Notes under the pieces: generated by a model | What the model was told of the DNA's origin: nothing | Databases searched by the model: none | What the model saw: the letters and a program-made list of their open reading frames with translations, nothing else | Origin: Branchinecta lynchi | Taxonomy: Eukaryota; Arthropoda; Branchiopoda; Anostraca; Branchinectidae | Reading direction: 5' to 3' | DNA: 64,000 nt | Assembly (NCBI GenBank): GCA_023053575.1 | Contig: JAKZAP010000029.1 | Location: forward strand, 248,001-312,000 | In this document: positions 48,101-59,700 of the stretch, piece by piece | Layout of the letters: every line of letters starts with the position of its first letter | Numbering within the stretch: the stretch's first letter is position 1 | Position numbers and translations under genes: made by a program

Positions 48101-50798
48101 AGGTTGGTTTTCCCACAAGGTTGGTTTTCCCGCAAGGTTAGTTTTCCCACAAGGTCTGATTTAACACAATGTTTGTTTTCCCACAAGGTTGGTTTTCCCG
48201 AAAGGTTTGTTTCCCCACAAGGTTGGTTTTCCCGCAGGGTTTGTTTTCCCACAAGGTTAGTTTTCCCGCAAGGTTTGTTTTCCCACAAGGTTGGTTTTCC
48301 CGAAAGGTTTGTTTCCCCACAAGGTTGGTTTTCCCACAAGGTTGGTTTTCCCGCAGGGTTTGTTTTCCCACAAGGTTAGTTTTCCCGCAAGGTTTGTTTC
48401 CCCACAAGGTTTGTTTTCCCACAAGGTTTGTTTTCCCACTTTGTTGGTTTTCCCAAAAGGTTCGCTTTCCCACAAGGTTGGTTTTCCCACAAGGTTGGTT
48501 TTCGTACAAGGTTGGTTTTCCCGCAGGGTTGCTTTCCCTATAAGGTTGGTTTTCCCACAAGGTTTGTTTTCTCACAAGGTTTGTTTTCCCACTAGGTTGT
48601 TTTTCCCACTAGGTTGGTTTTCCCACAAGGTTTGTTTTCCCACAAGCTTTGTTTTCCCCCAAGGTTGGTTTTCCCGCAGGGTTTGTTTTCCCACAAGGTT
48701 AGTTTTTCCGCAAGGTTTGTTTCCCCACAAGGTTTGTTTTCCCACAAGCTTTGTTTTCCCACTGTGTTGGTTTTCCCAAAAGGTTCGCTTTCCCACAAGG
48801 TTGGTTTTCCCACAAGGTTGGTTTTCCCGCAGGGTTGCTTTCCCCATAAGGTTGGTTTTCCCACAAGGTTTGTTTTCTCACAAGGTTTGTTTTCCCACTA
48901 GGTTGTTTTTCCCACTAGGTTGGTTTTCCCACAAGGTTTGTTTTCCCACAAGCTTTGTTTTCCCCCAAGGTTGTTTTTCCCACTAGGTTGGTTTTCCCAC
49001 AAGGTTTGTTTTCCCACAAGCTTTGTTTTCCCCCAAGGTTGGTTTTCCCGCAAGGTTGGTTTACCCACAAGGTTTGTTTTCCCACTGTGTTGGTTTTCCC
49101 AAAAGGTTCGCTTTCCCGCAAGGTTGGTTTTCCCACAAGGTTTGTTTCCCCACAAGGTTTGTTTTCCCACAAGGTTTGTTTTCCCACAAGGTTGGTTTTC
49201 CCGAAAGGTTTGTTTCCCCACAAGGTTGGTTTTCCCACAAGGTTGGTTTTCCCGCAGGGTTTGTTTTCCCACTAGGTTAGTTTTCCCGCAAGGTTTGTTT
49301 CCCCACAAGGTTTGTTTTCCCACAAGGTTTGTTTTCCCACTGTGTTGGTTTTCCCAAAAGGTTCGCTTTCCCAAAAGGTTGGTTTTCCCACAAGGTTGGT
49401 TTTCCCACAAGGTTGGTTTTCCCGCAGGGTTGCTTTCCCCATAAGGTTGGTTTCCCCAAAAGGTTCGCTTTCCCGCAAGGCTGGTTTTCCCACAAGGTTT
49501 GTTTCCCCACAATGTTTGTTTTCTCACAAGGTTTGTTTTCCCACTGTGTTGGTTTTCCCAAAAGGTTCGCTTTCCCGCAAGGTTGGTTTTCCCACAAGGT
49601 TTGTTTCCCCACAAGGTTTGTTTTCCCACAAGGTTTGTTTTCCCACAAGGTTGGTTTTCCCGAAAGGTTTGTTTCCCCACAAGGTTGGTTTTCCCACAAG
49701 GTTGGTTTTCCCGCAGGGTTTGTTTTCCCACAAGGTTAGTTTTCCCGCAAGGTTTGTTTCCCCACAAGGTTTGTTTTCCCACTGTGTTGGTTTTCCCAAA
49801 AGGTTCGCTTTCCCAAAAGGTTGGTTTTCCCACAAGGTTGGTTTTCCCACAAGGTTGGTTTTCCCGCAGGGTTGCTTTCCCCATAAGGTTGGTTTTCCCA
49901 AAAGGTTCGCTTTCCCGCAAGGCTGGTTTTCCCACAAGGTTTGTTTCCCCACAATGTTTGTTTTCTCACAAGGTTTGTTTTCCCACAAGGTTGGTTTTCC
50001 CGAAAAGTTTGTTTCCCCACAAGGTTGGTTTTCCCACAAGGCTGGTTTTCCTGCAGGGTTTGTTTTCCCACAAGGTTAGTATTCCCGCAAGGTTTGTTTT
50101 CCCACAAGGTTAGTTTTCCCACAAGGTTTGTTTCCCCACAAGGTTTGTTTCCCCACAAGGTTTGTTTTCCCACAAGGATTGTTTTCTCACAAGGTTTGTT
50201 TTCCCACTGTGTTGGTTTTCCCAAGAGGTTCGCTTTCCCGCAAGGTTCGCTTTCCCGCAAGGTTGGTTTTCCCACAAGGTTTGTTTTCTCACAAGGTTTG
50301 TTTTCCCACTAGGTTTGTTTCCCCACAAGGTTTGTTTTCTCACAAGGTTTGTTTTCCCACAAGGTTTGTTTTCCCACAAGGTTTGTTTTCCCACAAGGTT
50401 TGTTTTGCCACAAGGTTGGTTTTCCAGAAAGGTTTGTTTCCCCACAAGGTTGGTTTTCCCACAAGGTTTGTTTTCCCGCAGGGTTTGTTTTCCCACAAGG
50501 TTAGTTTTCCCGCAAGGTTTGTTTTCCCACAAGGTTAGTTTTCCCACAAGGTTTGTTTGCCCACAAGGTTTGTTTCCCCACAAGGTTTGTTTTCCCACAA
50601 GGATTGTTTTCTCACAAGGTTTGTTTACCCACAAGGTTTGTTTTCCCCCAAGGTTGGTTTTCCCGCAAGGTTGGTTTTCCCATAAGGTTGGTTTTCCCGC
50701 TAGGTTTGTTTCCCCACAAGGTTTGTTTTCCCACAAGGTTTGTTTTCCCCCAAGGTTGGTTTTCCCACTAGGTTTGTTTCCCCACAAGGTTTGTTTTC
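45155..50798 (+). repeat. 2822-bp tandem duplication (exactly 166 units)
   Basis: Two adjacent copies (about 45155-47976 and 47977-50798) align at constant offset 2822 = 166 x 17 with no net length change, for example 45469 with 48291, 46076 with 48898 and 47119 with 49941. A visible substitution is ACAAGG near 46450 against ACTAGG near 49272. Confidence 0.88.
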
Positions 50799-53700
50799 TC
50801 ACAAGGTTTGTTTTCCCACAAGGTTTGTTTTCCCACAAGGTTTGTTTTCCCACAAGGTTTTTTTTCCCACAAGGTTGGTTTTCCCGAAAGGTTTGTTTCC
50901 CCACAAGGTTGGTTTTCCCACAAGGTTGGTTTTCCCGCAGGGTTTGTTTTCCCACAAGGTTCGTTTTCCCGCAAGGTTTGTTTTCCCACAAGGTTAGTTT
51001 TCCCACAAGGTTTGTTTTCCCACAAGGTTTGTTTCCCCACAAGTATTGTTTTCCCACTGTTTTGGTTTTCCCATAAGGTTGTCTTTCCAACAAGGTTTGT
51101 TTTCCCACAAGTTTTGTTTTTCCTCAAGATTTGTTTTTCCTCTAGGTTGGTTTTCCCACAAGGTTGGTTTTCCCACAGCGTTAGTTTTCTCACAAGGTTG
51201 GTTTTCCCACAAGGTTTGTTTCCCCACAAGGTTGGTTTTCCCGCAGGGTTTGTTTTCCCACAAGGTTAGTTTTCCCGCAAGGTTTGTTTCCCCACAAGGT
51301 TTGTTTTCCCACAAGGTTTGTTTTCCCACTGTGTTGGTTTTCCCAAAAGGTTCGCTTTCCCAAAAGGTTGGTTTTCCCACAAGGTTGGTTCTCCCACAAG
51401 GTTGGTTTTCCCGCAGGGTTGCTTTCCCCATAAGGTTGGTTTCCCCAAAAGGTTCGCTTTCCCGCAAGGCTGGTTTTCCCACAAGGTTTGTTTCCCCACA
51501 ATGTTTGTTTTCTCACAAGGTTTGTTTTCCCACAAGGTTGGTTTTCCCGAAAGGTTTGTTTCCCCACAAGGTTGGTTTTCCCACAAGGCTGGTTTTCCCG
51601 CAGGGTTTGTTTTCCCACAAGGTTAGTTTTCCCGCAAGGTTTGTTTTCCCACAAGGTTAGTTTTCCCACAAGGTTTGTTTCCCCACAAGGTTTGTTTCCC
51701 CACAAGGTTTGTTTTCCCACAAGGATTGTTTTCTCACAAGGTTTGTTTTCCCACTGTCTTGGTTTTCCCAAAAGGTTCGCTTTCCCGCAAGGCTGGTTTT
51801 CCCACAAGGTTTGTTTCCCCACAATGTTTGTTTTCTCACAAGGTTTGTTTTCCCACAAGGTTGGTTTTCCCGAAAGGTCTGTTTCCCCACAAGGTTGGTT
51901 TTCCCAGAAGGCTGGTTTTCCCGCAGGGTTTGTTTTCCCACAAGGTTAGTTTTCCCGCAAGGTTTGTTTTCCCACAAGGTTAGTTTTCCCACAAGGTTTG
52001 TTTCCCCACAAGGTTTGTTTCCCCACAAGGTTTGTTTTCCCACAAGGATTGTTTTCTCACAAGGTTTGTTTTCCCACTGTGTTGGTTTTCCCAAGAGGTT
52101 CGCTTTCCCGCAAGGTTCGCTTTCCCGCAAGGTTGGTTTTCCCACAAGGTTTGTTTTCTCACAAGGTATGTTTTCCCACTAGGTTTGTTTCCCCACAAGG
52201 TTTGTTTTCTCACAAGGTTTGTTTTCCCACAAGGTTTGTTTTCCCACAAGGTTTGTTTTCCCACAAGGTTTGTTTTGCCACAAGGTTGGTTTTCCAGAAA
52301 GGTTTGTTTCCCCACAAGGTTGGTTTTCCCACAAGGTTCGTTTTCCCGCAGGGTTTGTTTTCCCACAAGGTTAGTTTTCCCGCAAGGTTTGTTTTCCCAC
52401 AAGGTTTGTTTTCCCACTGTGTTTGGTTTTCCCAAAAGGTTCGCTTTCCCACAAGGTTGGTTTTCCCGCAGGGTTGCTTTCCCCATAAGGTTGGTTTTCC
52501 CACAAGGTTTGTTTTCCCGCAGGGTTTGTTTTCCCACAAGGTTAGTTTTCCCGCAAGGTTTGTTTTCCCACAAGGTTAGTTTTCCCACAAGGTTTGTTTC
52601 CCCACAAGGTTTGTTTCCCCACAAGGTTTGTTTTCCCACAAGGATTGTTTTCTCACAAGGTTTGTTTTCCCACTGTGTTGGTTTTCCCAAATGGTTCGCT
52701 TTCCCGCTAGGTTGGTTTTCCCCCAAGGTTGGTTTTCCCGCAGGGTTTGTTTTCCCACAAGGTTAGTTTTCCCGCAAGATTTGTTTCCCCCACAAGGTTT
52801 GTTTTCCCACAAGGTTTGTTTTCCCCGCTGTGTTGGTTTTCCCAAAAGGTTCGCTTTCCCACAAGGTTGGTTTTCCCACAAGGTTGGTTTTCCCACAAGG
52901 CTAGTTTTCCCACAAGGTTTGTTTCCCCACAAGGTTTGTTTCCCCACAAGGTTTGTTTTCCCACAAGGATTGTTTTCTCACAAGGTTTGTTTTCCCACTG
53001 TGTTGGTTTTCCCAAAAGGTTCGCTTTCCCGCAAGGTTTGTTTTCCCACAAGGTTAGTTTTCCCACAAGGTTTGTTTCCCCCACAAGGTTTGTTTCCCCA
53101 CAAGGTTTGTTTTCCCACAAGGATTGTTTTCTCACAAGGTTTGTTTTCCCACTGTGTTGGTTTTCCCAAAAGGTTCGCTTTCCCGCAAGGTTGGTTTTCT
53201 CACAAGGTTGGTTTTCCCCGCAGGGTTTGTTTCCCCATAATGTTGGTTTTCCCACAAGGTTTGTTTTCTCACAAGGTTTGTTTTCCCACAAGGTTTGTTT
53301 TCCCACAAGGTTTGTTTTCCCACAAGGTTCGTTTTCCCGCAGGGTTTGTTTTCCCACAAGGTTAGTTTTCCCGAAAGGTTTGTTTTCCCCACAAGGTTGG
53401 TTTTCCCGCAGGGTTTGTTTTCCCACAAGGTTAGTTTCCCCCGCAAGGTTTGTTTCCCCCCAAGGTTTGTTTTCCCACAAGGATTGTTTTCTCACAAGGT
53501 TTGTTTTCCCACTAGGTTTGTTTCCCCACAAGGTTTGTTTTCCCACATGGTTTCTTTTCCCCCAAGGTTGGTTTTCCCGCAAGGTTGGTTTTCCCACAAG
53601 GTTTTTTTCCCACTGTGTTGGTTTTCCCAAAAGGTTCGCTTTCCCGCAAGGTTGGTTTTCCCACAAGGTTGGTTTTCCCCGCAGGGTTTGTTTCCCCATA

Positions 53701-56700
53701 AGTTTGGTTTTCCCACAAGGTTTGTTTTCTCACAAGGTTTGTTTTCTCACAAGGTTTGTTTTCCCACAAGGTTTGTTTTCCCACAAGGTTCGTTTTCCCG
53801 CAGGGTTTGTTTTCCCACAAGGTTAGTTTTTCCCGAAAGGTTTGTTTCCCCACAAGGTTGGTTTTCCCACAAGGTTGGTTTTCCCGCAGGGTTTGTTTTC
53901 CCACAAGCTTTGTTTTCCCCCAAGGTTGGTTTTCCCGCAAGGTTGTTTTTCCCACAAGGTTTGTTTTCCCACTGTGTTGGTTTTCCCAAAAGGTTCGCTT
54001 TCCCGCAAGGTTGGTTTTCCCACAAGGTTTGTTTCCCCACAAGGTTTGTTTTCCCATAAGGTTTGTTTTCCCACAAGGTTTGTTTTCCCACAAGGTTTGT
54101 TTTCCCACAAGGTTTGTTTTCCCACAAGGTTGGTTTTCCCGCAAGGTTGGTTTTCCCACAAGGTTTGTGTTCCCACTGTGTTGGTTTTCCCAAAAGGTTC
54201 GCTTTCCCACAAGGTTGGTTTTCCCACAAGGTTGGTTTTCCCGCAGGGTTGCTTTCCCCATAAGGTTTGTTTTCCCACAAGGTTTGTTTTCCCACAAGGT
54301 TTGTTTTCCCAAAAGGTTTGTTTTCCCGAAAGGTTTGTTTCCCCACAAGGTTGGTTTTCCCACAAGGTTGGTTTTCCCGCAGGGTTTGTTTTCCCACAAG
54401 GTTAGTTTTCCCGCAAGGTTTGTTTTCCCACAAGGTTAGTTTTCCCACAAGGTTTGTTTCCCCACAAGGTTTGTTTCCCCACAAGGTTTGTTTTCCCACA
54501 AGGATTGTTTTCTCACAAGGTTTGTTTTCCCACTGTGTTGGTTTTCCCAAAAGGTTCGCTTTCCCGCAAGGTTGGTTTTCCCCACAAGGTTGGTTTTCCC
54601 ACAAGGGTTGTTTTCTCACAAGGTTTGTTTTCCCACTAGGTTTGTTTCCCCACAAGGTGTGTTTTCCCACAAGGTTTGTTTTCCCCAAAGGTTGGTTTTC
54701 CCGCAGGGTTGGTTTTCCCACAAGGTTTGTTTTCCCACTGTGTTGGTTTTCCCCAAAAGGTTCGCTTTCCCACAAGGTTGGTTTTCCCACAAGGTTGGTT
54801 TTCCCGCAGGGTTGCTTTCCCCATAAGGTTTGTTTTCCCACAAGGTTTGTTTTCCCACAAGGTTTGTTTTCCCACAAGGTTTGTTTTCCCGAAAGGTTTG
54901 TTTCCCCACAAGGTTGGTTTTCCCACAAGGTTGGTTTTCCCGCAGGGTTTGTTTTCCCACAAGGTTAGTTTTCCCGCAAGGTTTGTTTTCCCACAAGGTT
55001 AGTTTTCCCACAAGGTTTGTTTCCCCACAAGGTTTGTTTCCCCACAAGGTTTGTTTTCCCACAAGGATTGTTTTCTCACAAGGTTTGTTTTCCCACTGTG
55101 TTGGTTTTCCCAAAAGGTTCGCTTTCCCGCAAGGTTGGTTTTCCCACAAGGTTGGTTTTCCCGCAGGGTTTGTTTCCCCATAACGTTGGTTTTCCCACAA
55201 GGTTCGTTTTCCCGCAGGGTTTGTTTTCCCACAAGGGTTGTTTTCTCACAAGGTTTGTTTTCCCACTAGGTTTGTTTCCCCACAAGGTGTGTTTTCCCAC
55301 AAGGTTTGTTTTCCCCAAAGGTTGGTTTTCCCGCATGGTTGGTTTTCCCACAAGGTTTGATTTCCCACTGTGTTGGTTTTCCCAAAAGGTTCGCTTTACC
55401 ACAAGGTTGGTTTTCCCACAAGGTTTGTTTTCCACAAGGTTTGTTTTCCCACTAGGTTGTTTTTCCCACTAGGTTGGTTTTCCCACAAGGCTTGTTTTCC
55501 CACAAGCTTTGTTTTCCCCCAAGGTTGGTTTTCCCGCAAGGTTGGTTTTCCCACACGGTTTGTTTTCCCACCGTGTTGGTTTTCCCAAAAGGTTCGCTTT
55601 CCCGCAAGGTTGGTTTTCCCACAAGGTTTGTTTCCCCGCAAGGTTTGTTTTCCCATAAGGTTTGTTTTCCCACAAGGTTTGTTTTCCCACAAGGTTTGTT
55701 TTCCCACAAGGTTGGTTTTCCCGAAAGGTTTGTTTCCCCACAAGGTTTCTTTCCCCATAAGGTTGGTTTTCCCACAAGGTTTGTTTTCTCACAAGGTTTG
55801 TTTTCCCACAAGGTTTGTTTTCCCACAAGGTTTGTTTTCCCAAAAGGTTCGCTTTCCCACAAGGTTGGTTTTCCCACAAGGTTGGTTTTCCCACAGGGTT
55901 TCTTTCCCCATAAGGTTGGTTTTCCCACAAGGTTTGTTTTCTCACAAGGTTTGTTTTCCCACTAGGTTTGTTTCCCCACATGGTTTGTTTTCCCACAAGG
56001 TTTGTTTTCCCCCAAGGTTGGTTTTCCCGCAAGGTTGGTTTTCCCACAAGGTTTGTTTTCCCACTGTGTTGGTTTTCCCAAAAGGTTCGCTTTCCCACAA
56101 GGTTGGTTTTCCCACAAGGTTGGTTTTCCCGCAGGGTTGCTTTCCCCATAAGGTTGGTTTTCCCACAAGGTTTGTTTTCTCACAAGGTTTGTTTTCCCAC
56201 TAGGCTGTTGCTTCCCACTAGGTTGGTTTTCCCACAAGGTTTGTTTTCCCACAAGCTTTGTTTTCCCCCAAGGTTGGTTTTCCCGCAAGGTTGGTTTTCC
56301 CACAAGGTTTGTTTTCCCACTGGGTTGGTTTTCCCAAAAGGTTCGCTTTCCCGCAAGGTTGGTTTTCCCACAAGGTTTGTTTCCCCACAAGGTTTGTTTT
56401 CCCATAAGGTTTGTTTTCCCACAAGGTTTGTTTTCCCACAAGGTTTGTTTTCCCACAAGGTTTGTTTTCCCACAAGGTTGGTTTTCCCGCAAGGTTGGTT
56501 TTCCCACAAGGTTTGTGTTCCCACTGTGTTGGTTTTCCCAAAAGGTTAGCTTTCCCACAAGGTTGGTTTTCCCACAAGGTTGGTTTTCCCGCAGGGTAGC
56601 TTTCCCCATAAGGTTTGTTTTCCCACAAGGTTTGTTTTCCCACAAGGTTTGTTTTCCCACAAGGTTTGTTTTCCCACAAGGTTTGTTTTCCCGAAAGGTT

Positions 56701-59700
56701 TGTTTCCCCACAAGGTTGGTTTTCCCACAAGGTTGGTTTTCCCGCAGGGTTTGTTTTCCCACAAGGTTAGTTTACCCGCAAGGTTTGTTTCCCCCCAAGG
56801 TTTGTTTTCCCACAAGGATTTTTTTCTCACAAGGTTTGTTTTCCCACTAGGTTTGTTTCCCCGCAAGGTTTGTTTTCCCACAAGGTTTGTTTTCCCCCAA
56901 GGTTGGTTTTCCCGCAAGGTTGGTTTTCCCACAAGGTTTTTTTTTCCACTGTGTTGGTTTTCCCAAAAGGTTCGCTTTCCCACAAGGTTGGTTTTCCCAC
57001 AAGGTTGGTTTTCCCGCAGTTGCTTTCCCCATAAGGTTGGTTTTCCCACAAGGTTTGTTTTCTCACAAGGTTTGTTTTCCAACTAGGTTGTTTTTCCCAC
57101 TAGGTTGGTTTTCCCACAAGGTTTGTTTTCCCACAAGCTTTGTTTTCCCCCAAGGTTGGTTTTCCCGGCATGGTTGGTTTTCCCACAAGGTTTGTTTTCC
57201 CACTGTGTTTATTTCCCCACAAGGTTTGTTTTCCCATAAGATTTGTTTTCCCACAAGGTTTGTTTTCCCATAAGGTTTGTTTTCCCACAAGGTTTGTTTT
57301 CCCACAAGGTTGGTTTTCCCGAAAGGTTGGTTTTCCCACAAGGTTTGTTTTCTCACAAGGTTTGTTTTCCCACTAGGTTTGTTTCCCCACAAGGTTTGTT
57401 TTCTCACAAGGTTTGTTTTCCCACAAGGTTTGTTTCCCCACAAGGTTTGTTTCCCCACAAGGTTTGTTTTCCCACAAGGATTGTTTTATCACAAGGTTTG
57501 TTTTCCCACTGTGTTGGTTTTCCCAAGAGGTTCGCTTTCCCGCAAGGTTCGCTTTCCCGCAAGGTTGGTTTTCCCACAAGGTTTGTTTTCTCCCAAGGTT
57601 TGTTTTCCCACTAGGTCTGTTTCCCCACAAGGTTTGTTTTCTCACAAGGTTTGTTTTCCCACAAGGTTTATTTTCCCACAAGGTTTGTTTTCCCACAAGG
57701 TTTGTTTTGCCACAAGGTTGGTTTTCCAGAAAGGTTTGTTTCCCCACAAGATTGGTTTTCCCACAAGGTTTGTTTCCCCACAAGGTTTGTTTTCCCACAA
57801 GGATTGTTTTCTCACAAGGTTTGTTTTCCCACTGTGTTGGTTTTCCCAAGAGGTTCGCTTTCCCGCAAGGTTGGTTTTCCCACAAGGTTTGTTTTCTCAC
57901 AAGGTTTGTTTTCCCACTAGGTTTGTTTCCCCAAAAGGTTTGTTTTCTCACAAGGTTTGTTTTCCCACAAGGTTTGTTTTCCCACAAGGTTTGTTTTCCC
58001 ACAAGGTTTGTTTTGCCACAAGGTTGGTTTTCCAGAAAGGTTTGTTTCCCCACAAGGTTGGTTTTCCCACAAGGTTTGTTTCCCCACAAGGTTTGTTTTC
58101 CCACAAGGATTGTTTTCTCACAAGGTTTGTTTTCCCACTGTGTTGTTTTTCCCAAGAGGTTCGCTTTCCCGCAAGGTTCGCTTTCCCGCAAGGTTGGTTT
58201 TCCCTCAAGGTTTGTTTTCTCACAAGGTTTGTTTTCCCACTAGGTTTGTTTCCCCACAAGGTTTGTTTTCTCACAAGGTTTGTTTTCCCACAAGGTTTGT
58301 TTCCCCCACAAGGTTTGTTTCCCCACAAGGTTTGTTTTCCCACAAGGATTGTTTTCTCACAAGGTTTGTTTTCCCACTGTGTTGGTTTTCCCAAGAGGTT
58401 CGCTTTCCCGCAAGGTTCGCTTTCCCGCAAGGTTGGTTTTCCCACAAGGTTTGTTTTCTCACAAGGTTTGTTTTCCCACTAGGTTGTTTTTCCCACTAGG
58501 TTGGTTTTCCCACAAGGTTTGTTTTCCCACAAGCTTTGTTTTCTCCCAAGGTTGTTTTTCCCACTAGGTTGGTTTTCCCACAAGGTTTGTTTTCCCACAA
58601 GCTTTGTTTTCCCCCAAGCTTTGTTTTCCCGCAAGGTTGGTTTACCCATAAGGTTTGTTTTCCCACTGTGTTGGTTTTCCCAAAAGGTTCGCTTTCCCGC
58701 AAGGTTGGTTTTCCCACAAGGTTTGTTTCCCCACAAGGTTTGTTTTCCCGCAAGGTTTGTTTCCCCACAAGGTTTGTTTTCCCACAAGGTTTGTTTTCCC
58801 ACTGTGTTGGTTTTCCCAAAAGGTTCGCTTTCCCAAAAGGTTGGTTTTCCCACAAGGTTGGTTTTCCCACAAGGTTGGTTTTCCCGCAGGGTTGCTTTCC
58901 CCATAAGGTTGGTTTTCCCAAAAGGTTCGCTTTCCCTCAAGGCTGGTTTTCCCACAAGGTTTGTTACCCCACAATGTTTTTTTTCTCACAAGGTTTGTTT
59001 TCCCACAAGGTTGGTTTTCCCGAAAGGTTTGTTTCCCCACAAGGTTGGTTTTCCCACAAGGCTGGTTTTCCCGCAGGGTTTGTTTTCCCACAAGGTTAGT
59101 TTTCCCGCAAGGTTTGTTTTCCCACAAGGTTAGTTTTCCCACAAGGTTTGTTTCCCCACAAGGTTTGTTTCCCCACAAGGTTTGTTTTCCCACAAGGATT
59201 GTTTTCTCACAAGGTTTGTTTTCCCACTGTGTTGGTTTTCCCAAGAGGTTCGCTTTCCCGCAAGGTTCGCTTTCCCGCAAGGTTGGTTTTCCCACAAGGT
59301 TTGTTTTCTCACAAGGTTTGTTTTCCCACTAGGTTTGTTTCCCCACAAGGTTTGTTTTCTCACAAGGTTTGTTTTCCCACAAGGTTTGTTTTCCCACAAG
59401 GTTTGTTTTCCCACAAGGTTTGTTTTGCCACAAGGTTGGTTTTCCAGAAAGGTTTGTTTCCCCACAAGGTTGTTTTCCCACAAGGTTTGTTTTCCCGCAG
59501 GGTTAGTTTGCCCACAAGGTTAGTTTTCCCACAATGTTTGTTTCCCCACAAGGTTTGTTTCCCCACAAGGTTTGTTTTCCCACAAGGATTGTTTTCTCAC
59601 AAGGTTTGTTTTCCCACTGTGTTGGTTTTCCCAAAAGGTTCGCTTTCCCGCAAGGTTGGTTTTCCCACAAGGCTGGTTTTCCCGCAGGGTTTGTTTCCCC

